DNA from: Bacillus crepusculi
GTDB taxonomy: Bacteria; Bacillota; Bacilli; Bacillales; Bacillaceae
Assembly: GCF_014764715.1 (NCBI RefSeq)
Contig: NZ_JACXXE010000001.1
Coordinates: 682,001-746,000 of the forward strand
Direction of reading: 5' to 3'
DNA length: 64,000 nucleotides
The notes under the pieces were generated by a model that worked only from the letters and a program-made list of their open reading frames with translations, was not told where the DNA came from and ran no database searches. Both the position numbers and the translations under genes were made by a program. Shown here in pieces: positions 18,696 through 29,195 of this stretch (position 1 is the stretch's first letter; each line of letters opens with the position of its first letter).

Positions 18696-20593
18696 GATCC
18701 AATTCCTTTTCTTGGTGCTGCTGGAAGCAGGTTTCGTAAAGCCTCAGCAACCTGCGCTTTCGTCAGACCAATTTCTTCTAGCAAGGCATCAACACTTCCA
18801 TGCTCAATAAATTCATCTGGAATGCCCATACGGTCTACCTTTATATGTGACGCCTTCTTGTCGTGTATATATTCTAATACGCTGCTTCCAAATCCACCTT
18901 GGAGCACAGCTTCTTCAATCGTTAAAATCGGAATGTCCTCAGACAGTATATCATTTAGCATTTCTTCATCAAGGGGTTTAATGAAACGAGCATTGACGAC
19001 ACGAATCGATTTCCCTTCTTTTTGCAGTTCCTCTGCTGCCTGTAGCGCCATTTTAATGGTCGTACCAAATGTTAAAATCACGGCATCCTTCCCTGGACGA
19101 AGGACTTCCCACGAGCCAATCGGAATGGTTTTCAGTTGTTCATCCATTTTAACGCCGAGGCCATTTCCGCGCGGGAAGCGCATCGCAATAGGACCGTCAT
19201 CATATTGAATGGCTGTATTAACCATGTGCTGTCCTTCATTTTCATCTTTTGGCATCATCAGGACCATATTCGGCATATGACGCATGAAAGCAATATCAAA
19301 CACACCTTGATGCGTTTCTCCATCTGCACCGACAAGACCCGCACGATCAATTCCGATAAACACATTGAGGTTCTGACGGCAAATGTCATGCAGCACTTGA
19401 TCATAGGCTCTTTGAAGGAACGTTGAGTAGATCGCTAGAAACGGCTTCATGTTCTGCGTTGCAAGCCCAGCCGCCATTGTGGCTGCGTGCTGCTCTGCAA
19501 TCCCTACATCAAACATTCGCTCTGGAAATTCCTTTGCAAACCCTTCAAGCTTTGAGCCTACAGGCATCGCAGGCGTGATCGCGACAATTCGCTCATCTTC
19601 CCGCGCCAGCTTTCTGACAGTTTCACTGACAAGACCGCTCCATGACGGGGCAGCTACTGTCGGTTTCACAAAATCACCTGTATCAATTTTGTACGGGCCT
19701 GTGCCGTGCCACGTCCCGATTTTATCAGATTCTGCTGGCTGATAGCCCTTTCCTTTTTTCGTGATGACATGCAGGAGAACAGGACCTTTTGTTTTCTTTG
19801 CATATTCAAGATTTTCAAAAAGGTCTTCATAGGAATGTCCATCTACAGGACCTAAGTAGGTGAAGCCCATTTCCTCAAAGAACATGCCAGACACAAGTAA
19901 ATATTTTAAGCTGTCTTTAATACGCTCTGCTGTTGCAGCAAGCTTTCCGCCTACGGCTGGAATGCGCTTGAATAAGTATTCGAGTTCGTCCTTCACCCAT
20001 TGGTATTTACCAGCTGTGCGCAGTCTGCCAAGCATTGTGTGAATGGCACCGACGTTTGGTGCAATACTCATTTCATTGTCATTCAAGATCACAATCATGT
20101 CTTTTTTTTCATCACCAATGTGATTGAGCGCTTCTAATGCCATACCGCCGGTTAACGCACCATCTCCGATAATCGGAAGAATATATTCATCTGTTCCTTT
20201 GATATCTCGGGCTGCCGCCATACCCATCGCGCCAGATAATGAGGTTGAACTATGGCCTGTTTCCCATACATCATGTTCACTTTCATTCCGTTTAGGAAAA
20301 CCGCAAAGTCCTTTATATTGACGAAGTGTATCAAACTCCGCACCTCTTCCAGTTAACAGCTTGTGAACGTATGACTGATGTCCAACATCCCAAAGGAATT
20401 TATCTTTCGGGCTGTCAAATACTTTATGAAGTGCAACAGTGAGTTCAACGACACCTAGGTTCGGACCGATGTGCCCGCCAGAGTTAGCTAAGGACTCAAT
20501 TAAAAACAGACGAATGTCAGCACTAAGCTCCTCTAATTCTGCATTTGACATTCCTTTTAGAAACGTTGGATTTTTTATTGATAAAAGATCCAA
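18692..20593 (-). CDS. dxs: 1-deoxy-D-xylulose-5-phosphate synthase
   Basis: 633 aa, the same length as the B. subtilis protein. First step of the MEP isoprenoid pathway, from pyruvate and glyceraldehyde 3-phosphate. The thiamine-diphosphate motif [18 protein letters not shown] is in the N-terminal third, followed by the transketolase pyrimidine domain ([15 protein letters not shown]). The start appears to be TTG at 20593; its ribosome site is weak. ispA lies upstream. Confidence 0.95.
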   Translation of the reverse strand: MDLLSIKNPTFLKGMSNAELEELSADIRLFLIESLANSGGHIGPNLGVVELTVALHKVFDSPKDKFLWDVGHQSYVHKLLTGRGAEFDTLRQYKGLCGFPKRNESEHDVWETGHSSTSLSGAMGMAAARDIKGTDEYILPIIGDGALTGGMALEALNHIGDEKKDMIVILNDNEMSIAPNVGAIHTMLGRLRTAGKYQWVKDELEYLFKRIPAVGGKLAATAERIKDSLKYLLVSGMFFEEMGFTYLGPVDGHSYEDLFENLEYAKKTKGPVLLHVITKKGKGYQPAESDKIGTWHGTGPYKIDTGDFVKPTVAAPSWSGLVSETVRKLAREDERIVAITPAMPVGSKLEGFAKEFPERMFDVGIAEQHAATMAAGLATQNMKPFLAIYSTFLQRAYDQVLHDICRQNLNVFIGIDRAGLVGADGETHQGVFDIAFMRHMPNMVLMMPKDENEGQHMVNTAIQYDDGPIAMRFPRGNGLGVKMDEQLKTIPIGSWEVLRPGKDAVILTFGTTIKMALQAAEELQKEGKSIRVVNARFIKPLDEEMLNDILSEDIPILTIEEAVLQGGFGSSVLEYIHDKKASHIKVDRMGIPDEFIEHGSVDALLEEIGLTKAQVAEALRNLLPAAPRKGIGS

Positions 20594-20744
20594 TCAGGAT
20601 CAACTCGCTTTCAACAAAATTTCTACATACATATATAATGCCTTATTCCTATGAAAACCAATGCAGGAATAAGAGTTGTCTCATCATAATAAACTGTTTA
20701 CAGTTTACCACAATTGCTCGAGGACCCTCAAATCTAGGCTGTTT

Positions 20745-21644
20745 TTAATGATCTCTTGAGGCAATCAGATCACATAAATCATGCAACAATTGCTGCTCTA
20801 ACGTAAGATTTGAGACAATGTCTTTTGCATGTGTGATGTGTTCATTTAGTTTTTCTTTTGCACCTGAGAGCGTTAATAAAGAAGGATATGTCGACTTTTC
20901 ATTTGCTGTATCGGAGCCGACCCGTTTTCCTATTTTTTCTTCGCTTCCTTCAAGATCTAAAATATCATCACGGATTTGAAACGCTATACCAATATGATAG
21001 CTGAATTCTCTTAGCTGTTCGATATCTTCATCAGGTGCACCTGCCAGCATCGCACCCGCTGCCACACTGAAGGTCAGAAGCTTCCCCGTTTTTCGGGCGT
21101 GAATGGATTCTAGCTCAGCAAGAGGAATTTGTTGTTTTTGCTCTGCTTCCATGTCATCAAATTGACCGCCAACCATTCCAAGCGCACCTGCTGATGTCAC
21201 AAGCTCGTCGATGATTCTGAGCTTTTGATCAGCGGATACATTGTCAGATAGCTGCGATGTTATGAGGCGGAAGCTTTCGGTTAAAAGCGCATCGCCTGCA
21301 AGAACTGCTGTTGCCTCTCCATAGACTTTATGGTTGGTTGGCTTTCCTCTGCGAAGATCGTCATCATCCATGCACGGAAGGTCATCATGTATCAATGAAT
21401 ACGTATGAATCATTTCCACTGCACAGCCAACAGGTATGCCGTCTTTTTCATTTTTTCCATAGGCATGTAAAAGAGCAAGGACGAGAACGGGACGAAGCCT
21501 CTTTCCGCCTGCTTTTAAAGAATAAAGCATAGAGGATTTCAATTCTTCTGGAATACGCAGTTCCTGAACATATGTAAATAAATAATCTTCGATTACCTGT
21601 TTCCGTGTGGTCAAAAAATCATTTAAATTACTTGTCACCGGCAT
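20745..21644 (-). CDS. ispA: Farnesyl diphosphate synthase
   Basis: 299 aa polyprenyl synthase. Both aspartate-rich motifs are present ([10 protein letters not shown] and DDILDLEG). It makes FPP for quinone and undecaprenyl chains. It overlaps xseB by 17 bp and lies 151 bp from dxs, so isoprenoid genes form one cluster. Confidence 0.94.
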   Translation of the reverse strand: MPVTSNLNDFLTTRKQVIEDYLFTYVQELRIPEELKSSMLYSLKAGGKRLRPVLVLALLHAYGKNEKDGIPVGCAVEMIHTYSLIHDDLPCMDDDDLRRGKPTNHKVYGEATAVLAGDALLTESFRLITSQLSDNVSADQKLRIIDELVTSAGALGMVGGQFDDMEAEQKQQIPLAELESIHARKTGKLLTFSVAAGAMLAGAPDEDIEQLREFSYHIGIAFQIRDDILDLEGSEEKIGKRVGSDTANEKSTYPSLLTLSGAKEKLNEHITHAKDIVSNLTLEQQLLHDLCDLIASRDH

Positions 21645-21888
21645 CTGCCTCCTTTACTGAAAAAGGAGCAAGCTCACCATCCTCTTTTAAAATGAAATCC
21701 ATTTGCTTTTCAACATGCTGTAATTTTTCATGACAAAGCTTTGAAAGGGTCATTCCTTCTTGGAAATAATGGATGGCTTGCTCGAGTGGTACATCTCCTT
21801 CTTCGAGCTTCCCAACAATCTCTTCAAGACCTTTCATGGCCTCTTCGAATGTCATTTGTTCTTCTTTTTGTTTTTTTGATTCTGTCAT
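21628..21888 (-). CDS. xseB: Exodeoxyribonuclease VII small subunit
   Basis: 86 aa; helical hairpin with the family core [26 protein letters not shown]. Partner of XseA, with which it overlaps by 4 bp. Confidence 0.93.
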   Translation of the reverse strand: MTESKKQKEEQMTFEEAMKGLEEIVGKLEEGDVPLEQAIHYFQEGMTLSKLCHEKLQHVEKQMDFILKEDGELAPFSVKEADAGDK

Positions 21889-23231
21889 GATGATTGCCCC
21901 TCCTTCTCAATAACCTCACAAATCAAACGCCCATCCTTCATTGTAATGGCTAGCTGATCCTTCGTATTTACTTGGTTCACACTTTTTATGAGTTCATCTT
22001 CTTTATAGGCTAAACTATAGCCTCTTTCCATCACTTGAAGTGGATTTAATGCATTTAGTTTACCAAGAACAGATTGGAACTGCGAATGAATTGTTTTCAT
22101 TTGCACATTCATACTGCGGACGAGCTTTTCTGTTTCATTGGTGTGGCGTTTTTTTGCCTGAAGTAGCTGCTCTTTTGGATGTAGCGGCTTTAGTCTATAT
22201 GTCTGCCGGTCAAGTTGACTGCGTTTTTGTTCAATTTGTCTCGTCAGCTGTTTTTGAAAACGATCAAATATCAAATCGAATTGCTGCTCTTTTTGCTCTT
22301 GTAATCGCTTTGGAAAACGGAAGGCATAAGAGGATTGCAGCGCCACAAGACGGTCCTTCGCTTGTGAAGTTCGATTTTTCACAGCTCGTGTTAACCGAAT
22401 GTCGATTGATTTGATTCGTTCTATTAAATCGGCTGTGCTTGGAACAGCTAGCTCGGCTGCTCCTGTTGGTGTGGGTGCTCTCATGTCTGCAGTAAAATCA
22501 CTAATGGTAAAGTCCGTTTCATGCCCTACTGCTGAAATGATGGGAATGTCTGATGCGAAGATCGCTCTTGCGACTGCTTCTTCATTAAAGGCCCAAAGTT
22601 CTTCAATTGAACCTCCTCCTCTTCCGACAATCAAGACATCACAGATCTGTTTTTCATTTGCTTCTTTGATCCGCTCAACAATTGAACGGGTGGCATTTTC
22701 ACCTTGGACTAACGCCGGAAGCACGATGATTTTCGCCTGCTGATAGCGCCGATTGATCGTTGTAATGACATCTCGAACAGCCGCTCCTGTTGGGGACGTA
22801 ATCACACCTACAACTTCTGGATATTCAGGAATTGGTTTTTTATAGCGCGCATCAAATAAGCCTTCACTTGCTAGCTTTTTCTTCAGCTCTTCATAAGCAA
22901 GATGAAGAGCACCAACACCATCAGGCTGCATTTCCTTTGCATATAATTGATAATTGCCACTCGGTTCATACACTTGAATCCCGCCGCGTACAAACACTTT
23001 CATTCCGCTCTTTGGTGAAAATGGCAGCTTGGATGCGGAGCGCTGGAACATGACAGCTTGCATGCGTGCGTTTTCATCTTTCAAGGTAAAGTAAACATGG
23101 CCCCTTGAATGAATTTTCACATTGGATAACTCACCTTTGATCCAAATATCTTCTAAGTGAGGGTCCACATCAAATTTTCTTTTTATGTATTTTGTAAGGG
23201 CTGTGACCGTCACAAAGGCTTTTTCACTCAT
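21885..23231 (-). CDS. xseA: Exodeoxyribonuclease VII large subunit
   Basis: 448 aa, as in B. subtilis. N-terminal OB fold ([24 protein letters not shown]), catalytic domain with [13 protein letters not shown] and [11 protein letters not shown], and a long coiled-coil C-terminal region. I use ATG 23231 (MSEKAFVTV) because GAGGAGG lies 8 nt upstream; the longer frame to 23261 lacks a site. Confidence 0.94.
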   Translation of the reverse strand: MSEKAFVTVTALTKYIKRKFDVDPHLEDIWIKGELSNVKIHSRGHVYFTLKDENARMQAVMFQRSASKLPFSPKSGMKVFVRGGIQVYEPSGNYQLYAKEMQPDGVGALHLAYEELKKKLASEGLFDARYKKPIPEYPEVVGVITSPTGAAVRDVITTINRRYQQAKIIVLPALVQGENATRSIVERIKEANEKQICDVLIVGRGGGSIEELWAFNEEAVARAIFASDIPIISAVGHETDFTISDFTADMRAPTPTGAAELAVPSTADLIERIKSIDIRLTRAVKNRTSQAKDRLVALQSSYAFRFPKRLQEQKEQQFDLIFDRFQKQLTRQIEQKRSQLDRQTYRLKPLHPKEQLLQAKKRHTNETEKLVRSMNVQMKTIHSQFQSVLGKLNALNPLQVMERGYSLAYKEDELIKSVNQVNTKDQLAITMKDGRLICEVIEKEGQSS

Positions 23232-23301
23232 GACGTATTCCTCCTCTTTGAAAACGCACATTCATCCACCAGCAGCATGCAGGTGGATGAATGGATAAAG
23301 C

Positions 23302-24153
23302 TTATGCTAATGTACGTTTTGCTGATTTAACCGTATTATGTGCAAGCATCGTAATCGTCATTGGACCGACTCCGCCAGGGACTGGTGTGATATAAGAAGC
23401 TTTTTCTTTTGCTTCTTCAAAATCAACATCCCCTACAAGTTTCCCAGTATCTAAACGATTGACTCCTACATCGATGACAATAGCGCCTTCTTTGATTTGG
23501 TCAGCTTTAATAAAGTTTGCTCGACCGACGGCAACAACTAAAATGTCCGCTTTTAACGTATGCTCTGAAATATTCGCCGTTCTTGAATGACAGTATGTGA
23601 CGGTGGCATTTTCGTTTAACAGCAATTGTCCAACAGGTTTGCCGACAATATTGCTTCGTCCCACAACTACGACTTCTTTACCAGAGAGATTGACACCTGT
23701 TTTGTTCAGCAATTCAACAATACCTGCTGGTGTACAAGGAAGGAACGTATCTTCTCCAAGCAGCATTTTCCCGATATTTAACGGATGAAAACCATCCACA
23801 TCTTTCTCTGGTGAAATACGTTCAATGACGGCTTTTTCAGAAATATGTTTTGGCAGTGGAAGCTGAACTAGAATCCCGTGGAATTGATCATTCGCATTGT
23901 ACTGATCAATCAGCTGAAGCAACTCCTCTTCTGTTAAAGAAGCATCTAAATGATCAAGCTGGAAATGCATGCCCATTGCTTCTGCTGCTTTCTTCTTCCC
24001 GCGTACGTAAGAAAGTGATGCCGGATCATCACCGATTAGAATAACGGCAAGACCAGGTGTGACTCCTTTTTGTTTTAGCTCTTCTACTTCTTTTGCTAAT
24101 TGTTCACGCTTTTCTTTTGCTGTTTCTTTTCCATCGATGATTGTTGCTGTCAT
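23302..24153 (-). CDS. folD: Bifunctional methylenetetrahydrofolate dehydrogenase/cyclohydrolase
   Basis: 283 aa. Contains the catalytic [13 protein letters not shown] segment and the NADP-binding [17 protein letters not shown]. Interconverts 5,10-methylene- and 10-formyl-tetrahydrofolate for purine and Met metabolism. It follows nusB by 11 bp. Confidence 0.96.
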   Translation of the reverse strand: MTATIIDGKETAKEKREQLAKEVEELKQKGVTPGLAVILIGDDPASLSYVRGKKKAAEAMGMHFQLDHLDASLTEEELLQLIDQYNANDQFHGILVQLPLPKHISEKAVIERISPEKDVDGFHPLNIGKMLLGEDTFLPCTPAGIVELLNKTGVNLSGKEVVVVGRSNIVGKPVGQLLLNENATVTYCHSRTANISEHTLKADILVVAVGRANFIKADQIKEGAIVIDVGVNRLDTGKLVGDVDFEEAKEKASYITPVPGGVGPMTITMLAHNTVKSAKRTLA

Positions 24154-24164
24154 GTCGAATCCTC

Positions 24165-24560
24165 CTATAGCTGCTTTAGGTCGTTTTTAATGTTTGAAAG
24201 TACACCATTTACAAATTTCGGTGCTTTATCATCACCGAATAATTTGGCCAGTTCAATGGCTTCATTCATTGAAACACTAACCGGGATGTCATCTTGATGC
24301 ACCATCTCGTACACAGACAGCCTTAAAATGGCTCTGTCTACATTCGCAATACGATCGAGTTTCCAGTTCACAAGATGCTGCGAGATCATGTCATCGAGCT
24401 TGTCCTTTTGTTCAAGCACACCGAAAACCAGCTCCTCGAAAAAAGGATCTGATTCTTGTTCATCCAGCGCATGTGTAATGGCCTCTTTCGGATCAATATT
24501 GCTGACATCAATTTGAAATAATGTTTGTAGCGCCTTTTCTCTTGCAGTTCTTCTTTTCAT
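24165..24560 (-). CDS. nusB: Transcription antitermination factor NusB
   Basis: 131 aa all-helical protein: [18 protein letters not shown] at the start and [23 protein letters not shown] near the end. It binds boxA of rRNA leaders with NusE. A -10-like TATGAT lies at about 24610-24615, but I see no convincing -35. Confidence 0.95.
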   Translation of the reverse strand: MKRRTAREKALQTLFQIDVSNIDPKEAITHALDEQESDPFFEELVFGVLEQKDKLDDMISQHLVNWKLDRIANVDRAILRLSVYEMVHQDDIPVSVSMNEAIELAKLFGDDKAPKFVNGVLSNIKNDLKQL

Positions 24561-24725
24561 TATTTACTCCTTTAACCACTTTATCCGCTTGTCGTTAAGC
24601 CATACAGAGATCATAACATATTTTGATCATCGTCGCACCAAGATCCATGCGGGCTGTGGCGAAAAACGAATCAATCAACACGTAACGTATTCCATATTCG
24701 GACCTCACCCAAAAAATGGGCTTTA

Positions 24726-24756
24726 AAAAACCAAAGAGGCGATGCCTCCTTGGTTT
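24726..24756 (-). terminator. Terminator after the accBC-yqhY group
   Basis: Stem AAACCAAGGAGGC / GCCTCTTTGGTTT on the minus strand followed by T6, about 15 bp after the yqhY stop. Confidence 0.88.
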
Positions 24757-24770
24757 CACTTGAACCCTTT

Positions 24771-25184
24771 TTACACTTCTTGATCTACTTCAGCTTCAGG
24801 TGCTTTTGTATCAAATTGAATGCCAACGACATGAATGTTGATTTCATTAATCATTAAGGCAGTCATGTTCAAAAGGGTTTGACGAATATTTTCTTGAACA
24901 GCAGTGGATACCTTTGGAATAGATAGGCCAAATTCAACCACACAATACACATCAATTGTGATGCCTTCATCAGAGATATCTACTTTTACACCTTTACGGT
25001 GATTTTTCTTACCAAAGCGTTCTGCGACATCAGCAGCGAAATTACCACGCATTTCAGCAATTCCTTCGACTTCTGAAGCGGCGATCCCAGCAATGACTTC
25101 AATCACTTCTGGTGCAATTTGCACTTTTCCCAATTGATCTTCATCAAGGTTCATTTCAAGCAAATTGTTTTCTGACACGATCAT
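24771..25184 (-). CDS. yqhY: Asp23/Gls24 family protein YqhY
   Basis: 137 aa with one Asp23 domain (IAPEVIEVIAGIAASEVEGIAEMRG). Its gene directly follows accC, and in B. subtilis YqhY is linked to control of acetyl-CoA carboxylase activity. No membrane segment. Translated 19 bp downstream of accC. Confidence 0.88.
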   Translation of the reverse strand: MIVSENNLLEMNLDEDQLGKVQIAPEVIEVIAGIAASEVEGIAEMRGNFAADVAERFGKKNHRKGVKVDISDEGITIDVYCVVEFGLSIPKVSTAVQENIRQTLLNMTALMINEINIHVVGIQFDTKAPEAEVDQEV

Positions 25185-25203
25185 TCACCTCCGAAAGCTG
25201 TTA

Positions 25204-26553
25204 TTATTTCATGATTTGATATGTTTCTAAAAACTTCGTATTGAAATTACCACTCACAAAAGTTTCATGCTCAAGCAGTCTAAGGTGGAATGGAATCGTT
25301 GTGTAGACTCCTTCAATGACGAATTCTTGAAGCGAACGTTTCATTTTTGCAATCGCTTCTTCTCTCGTCTTACCATACGTGATCACTTTTGCAATCATGC
25401 TATCGTAATATGGTGGAATCACATAGCCTGGATAAGCGGCAGAATCAACACGTACACCTAGACCGCCTGGCGGAAGATACATTTTGATTTCACCAGCTGA
25501 AGGCATGAAGTTTTTCTCTGGGTTCTCTGCATTAATACGGCATTCGATCGCCCAGCCTTCATAGACGACATCCTCCTGGGTAAGTGAAAGCTTTTCACCT
25601 GATGCCACCATGATTTGTTCTTTGATTAAGTCCACACCTGTGACCATTTCCGTAACAGGATGCTCTACTTGAATGCGAGTATTCATTTCCATGAAATAGA
25701 ACTTCTCTTCATTATAATCATAAATGAATTCAACTGTTCCAGCACCTGTGTATTCAACAGCTTCTGCTGCTTTTACGGCTGCTTCACCCATTTGCTCACG
25801 GATGTCTGCATTCAGTGCTGGTGATGGTGTTTCTTCAAGAAGCTTTTGCATTCTTCTTTGGATTGAGCAATCACGCTCTCCTAAATGAATCGTATTCCCA
25901 TGCTGATCTGCAAGCACTTGGATTTCCACGTGTCTAAAGTCTTCGATGAACTTTTCTAAATAGACGCCAGGATTACCAAAGTTTTGTGCAGCTTCTTGCT
26001 GCGTGATTTTCACGCCGTTAATAAGCTCTTCTTCAGTACGAGCCACGCGGATCCCTTTACCGCCGCCGCCTGCAGTTGCTTTTATAATCACAGGATACCC
26101 AATACTTGCTGCTGTTGAAATGGCATCATCAAGATCTTTTACAATACCTTGAGAACCAGGGACAATCGGTACGCCTGCCTGCTTCATTGTTTCTCTTGCG
26201 ACATCTTTTGTTCCCATTTTGGAAATCGCTGACGCAGTTGGTCCAACAAAGATCACATTACATTCCTCGCAAAGCTCTGCGAAGTCTGCATTTTCAGCAA
26301 GGAAGCCGTATCCCGGATGGATGGCATCTGTACCTGTTAGTTTTGCTACACTGACAATGTTTGTGACATTTAAATAACTATCTTTAGAAGCAGTCGGTCC
26401 GATGCAATATGCTTCATCAGCCATTTGAACATGCAGCGCATCGCGATCCGCTTCAGAAAATACCGCAACTGTTTCAATTCCAAGCTCTTTACAAGCACGG
26501 ATGATTCTAACTGCGATTTCTCCTCTGTTTGCAATTAATAGCTTTTTAATCAT
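25204..26553 (-). CDS. accC: Acetyl-CoA carboxylase, biotin carboxylase subunit
   Basis: 449 aa ATP-grasp enzyme. Substrate-entry motif [13 protein letters not shown], glycine-rich ATP loop [12 protein letters not shown], and metal-binding [14 protein letters not shown] are intact. Carboxylates the biotin carried by AccB in the first step of fatty acid synthesis. It follows accB by 11 bp. Confidence 0.97.
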   Translation of the reverse strand: MIKKLLIANRGEIAVRIIRACKELGIETVAVFSEADRDALHVQMADEAYCIGPTASKDSYLNVTNIVSVAKLTGTDAIHPGYGFLAENADFAELCEECNVIFVGPTASAISKMGTKDVARETMKQAGVPIVPGSQGIVKDLDDAISTAASIGYPVIIKATAGGGGKGIRVARTEEELINGVKITQQEAAQNFGNPGVYLEKFIEDFRHVEIQVLADQHGNTIHLGERDCSIQRRMQKLLEETPSPALNADIREQMGEAAVKAAEAVEYTGAGTVEFIYDYNEEKFYFMEMNTRIQVEHPVTEMVTGVDLIKEQIMVASGEKLSLTQEDVVYEGWAIECRINAENPEKNFMPSAGEIKMYLPPGGLGVRVDSAAYPGYVIPPYYDSMIAKVITYGKTREEAIAKMKRSLQEFVIEGVYTTIPFHLRLLEHETFVSGNFNTKFLETYQIMK

Positions 26554-26564
26554 GATCGTACTCC

Positions 26565-27047
26565 TTACTCTGCTTTCACTAGAAAGAGGGGTTGTCCGAA
26601 TTCTACGAGCTGACCGTTTTCAGCTAATACTTCGACGATTTCGCCTTTTACTTCTGCTTCGATTTCATTAAACAGTTTCATTGCTTCAACGATGCATACA
26701 ACTGAGTTTTCCTTCACCTTAGAACCTGTTGTCACGTAAGGATCTGCTTCTGGTGAAGATGAAGCATAAAATGTGCCAACCATTGGGGATGTGATTTTAT
26801 GCAGATTTTCAGACGCGGCTCCCTCTTGTGCAGGGGCTTCGGTCTGAGCTGGAGCTTGTGCTTTAGGAGCTTGTTGAGCTGGAGCTGCTTGGACAGGAGC
26901 CACTGGTGCTTGTGCCGCAACTTGCTGAACGACTTCTTTATTTTTCTTCAGTTTGATTTTTGCACCTTCGTTTTCGTACGTAAATTCATCAATTGTAGAT
27001 TCGTCAATTAATTTAATCAGTTCATGAATTTCTTCAATTTTTAACAT
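26565..27047 (-). CDS. accB: Biotin carboxyl carrier protein of acetyl-CoA carboxylase
   Basis: 160 aa. An N-terminal helix, a long Ala/Pro/Gln linker (about 45-75), and a C-terminal biotinyl domain with biotin Lys in EAMKL near residue 125. First gene of accB-accC-yqhY. Confidence 0.96.
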   Translation of the reverse strand: MLKIEEIHELIKLIDESTIDEFTYENEGAKIKLKKNKEVVQQVAAQAPVAPVQAAPAQQAPKAQAPAQTEAPAQEGAASENLHKITSPMVGTFYASSSPEADPYVTTGSKVKENSVVCIVEAMKLFNEIEAEVKGEIVEVLAENGQLVEFGQPLFLVKAE

Positions 27048-27132
27048 GGATTTGCACCCCTATGTATGGATTTATCTTTTTTATAGGCTAGTACTAAAAG
27101 TACATACTATAACCATCTTACAGGAGGATTTC

Positions 27133-27144
27133 GTTGAATTCAAC
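27133..27144. promoter_or_regulatory. 12-bp palindrome upstream of accB
   Basis: GTTGAATTCAAC is a perfect palindrome 86 bp upstream of the accB start. The regulator is unknown; it may be an operator or chance. Confidence 0.3.
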
Positions 27145-27202
27145 TACTATTGTGGCGAAGCGTCTCGCAAAAGCGCCTTGGAGAGGCCGTCAAGCCGCAT
27201 TA

Positions 27203-27232
27203 AAAAACGCCCTTTTCGGCAAAGGGCGTTTG
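27203..27232 (-). terminator. Hairpin facing the accB promoter side of spoIIIAH
   Basis: AAACGCCCTTT / AAAGGGCGTTT with T6 on the minus strand. It lies 9-38 bp after... the spoIIIAH 5' side: the gene's start is at 27888 and its stop at 27241, so this hairpin immediately follows the stop and ends the spoIIIA operon. Confidence 0.88.
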
Positions 27233-27240
27233 TTCATTTT

Positions 27241-27888
27241 TTATTGATTGGATGGTTCAAACGTGACAGCTACGTTATCAAGCCCTCTGATTTCTTTTGT
27301 GACCATATCAATAATATCTGCCGCTTGGCTCTTTGATTTTTTATCAGAGCGAACCGTGATGCTCACTTTATCTCCTTCAGCACTCACTAGCGCATCTTTG
27401 TATCCTTTTGTTTTAATCAATGTCTCAAGCTGGCGCTCTGTTCCTTCTGCTTCACTAAGTGCTGTCATTTGATCATACGCTTCACTTTTTTCTTGTGCTG
27501 TTGCATCATCACTTGACACGATTTCGTTGAATTCTTCACGCTGCTTGCTTCGTTTATCTTCAAGCTCTAGCCTGTATGTTGTAAAAAGCTCATCGTCTGT
27601 TTGCTCTGACACAGCCTTTCCTTCTTCACCACTTGTTTCAACATCCTCTTGTTTGGCGTTTGTTTCTTTGTCAGTGGACTTGTCACCTGAGCCTTTTTCC
27701 GTTCCTTTTTCTGCTCCTTTTTCAGTCCCTTTTTCTGTTTCGGTCTTTTTCTCTTCAGTTCCTTTTGATTTCATATCCTCTACTGTCACTGCATTCTCAC
27801 CTTGTGGGGACATGATATAGTACACACTTAATACGACAACTAAACTTAGCATCGTTAATAGCCAAACCGTTTGTTTTTTTAACATCAT
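27241..27888 (-). CDS. spoIIIAH: Stage III sporulation protein AH
   Basis: 215 aa. One transmembrane helix (about 8-26), then a low-complexity linker containing imperfect repeats of TEKG/AEKG, then a C-terminal EscJ/PrgK-like ring-forming domain from about residue 105. Mother-cell side of the SpoIIQ-SpoIIIAH channel. Overlaps spoIIIAG by 4 bp. Confidence 0.96.
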   Translation of the reverse strand: MMLKKQTVWLLTMLSLVVVLSVYYIMSPQGENAVTVEDMKSKGTEEKKTETEKGTEKGAEKGTEKGSGDKSTDKETNAKQEDVETSGEEGKAVSEQTDDELFTTYRLELEDKRSKQREEFNEIVSSDDATAQEKSEAYDQMTALSEAEGTERQLETLIKTKGYKDALVSAEGDKVSITVRSDKKSKSQAADIIDMVTKEIRGLDNVAVTFEPSNQ

Positions 27889-28556
27889 TCCGAATCCTCC
27901 TTGATTTTTTTAGGGGCAACAGCCACTCTATGGCTCGGTACATCAAGCACTCGTGTAACAGCTTCAATGATGGTTTTCTTTATTTGAACGTTGTCTACTC
28001 CTTGAGCAACAACGAGGACACCTCGAATGTCTGGTTTTTTCGTTTGGACAACAACAGGTGTTTCTTCATTGCCATTTTTGATGATGACGATCTCTTCTTC
28101 CTTTGTTTGATCCGTCACACTTCTCACGCCGCCTTCTTTATCTGTTTCCTCGGTCGTTGTGCTTTTATTGGATTTATTTTTCTCAAACACTTTTAAAGAA
28201 GTCGCGTCTACATTTACTACAATGGATACATCTTCAACACCGATAATCGTCTCTAAAATTTCTTTCAACTGATTTTCGTATTCTTGCTCCACGTCCTCAA
28301 TCGAGTCCTTTGGTTTACCCGAGGATGCCGGCTTGAATACCTCTTGTTCTTCGGAGGCAGTTTTTTTAGAAGCTGGAACAGCAGCCTGTTGTTTGTTGGA
28401 TGGCGGTGACAGAATCTGACTAACTAACATGAAAGACACGCCGATAATGAATACAAGTAGCAAGTAATGGTGTTTTGTTAATTTAGGTTTCCCTTCACCT
28501 TTTTCAGGCGGTTGGAACAATGATTTCAGCTTTTGTTTCCAGTCCTTGTTATTCAT
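27885..28556 (-). CDS. spoIIIAG: Stage III sporulation protein AG
   Basis: 223 aa. One transmembrane helix (about 31-50) and a ring-building motif domain at the C-terminus (EDVEQEYENQLKEILETIIGVEDVSIVVNVD onward, cited in part). ATG 28556 is my choice; a perfect GGGAGGTGA lies 11-14 nt upstream, longer than usual. An in-frame TTG at 28580 overlaps that site and is unlikely. Part of the feeding-tube complex. Confidence 0.9.
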   Translation of the reverse strand: MNNKDWKQKLKSLFQPPEKGEGKPKLTKHHYLLLVFIIGVSFMLVSQILSPPSNKQQAAVPASKKTASEEQEVFKPASSGKPKDSIEDVEQEYENQLKEILETIIGVEDVSIVVNVDATSLKVFEKNKSNKSTTTEETDKEGGVRSVTDQTKEEEIVIIKNGNEETPVVVQTKKPDIRGVLVVAQGVDNVQIKKTIIEAVTRVLDVPSHRVAVAPKKIKEDSE

Positions 28557-29181
28557 GATCTGCTGCGTCACCTCCCTCAATCATCAGCGCAATGTGTTCA
28601 GGACTCGTATTCCAAACCTCCGCAAGCGTCTCCTTCACCCTCGTGACCTCTTTGCTAGAAGATCCAGTGCTTTCCTCCTTTTGCCTTGAGAGATCAATGT
28701 CCACCTTTGCTACCGTTTCTACAGCATCACCTGTGAGCGGGGAAAGAACTGCTTTGATGCGAAATTGATCTGCCTCCATATTCTGATCAAGGTGCTCCTC
28801 GTCTGCCAGCACTTCTACGTGTTTCATTTCATAGCTCTCCTTCTCCAGTGGCTCCTTTGCGCTTTTTTCTAGTTGGACAGCCATTTGCTTTAAAATATAT
28901 GCACGCTGTGAGGCTTGTATTTCTTTTTTTTCTAAATTCATCTGATTTTTTATTTCTTCTGACTGTGCTTCTTCCTTCCCTTTCATTATTTCTGAGAAAA
29001 TCTGGTCAGGGTCCGCTCGAAATAAAGCAAATATCGGATTGAGCATGACAACGATCAACAATAAGCTGACGACCATTTTGGCATACTTCTGCATACTTGA
29101 ATTGGGCAGCAAAAGGTCTATGACAATCGCAAATAAGATAAAGAGAATAATATTTGTGATCCATTCTGTGAGAAAATTCAA
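28549..29181 (-). CDS. spoIIIAF: Stage III sporulation protein AF
   Basis: 210 aa. Two N-terminal transmembrane helices (about 5-23 and 33-52) followed by a charged, mostly helical soluble domain. Overlaps spoIIIAG. Confidence 0.94.
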   Translation of the reverse strand: MNFLTEWITNIILFILFAIVIDLLLPNSSMQKYAKMVVSLLLIVVMLNPIFALFRADPDQIFSEIMKGKEEAQSEEIKNQMNLEKKEIQASQRAYILKQMAVQLEKSAKEPLEKESYEMKHVEVLADEEHLDQNMEADQFRIKAVLSPLTGDAVETVAKVDIDLSRQKEESTGSSSKEVTRVKETLAEVWNTSPEHIALMIEGGDAADHE

Positions 29182-29195
29182 AAGGTGTCCCCTCC

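Noticed and set aside
27527..27820. Ser/Phe-rich plus-strand ORF opposite spoIIIAH
   Set aside because: Shadow produced by the repetitive Lys/Glu/Gly linker codons.
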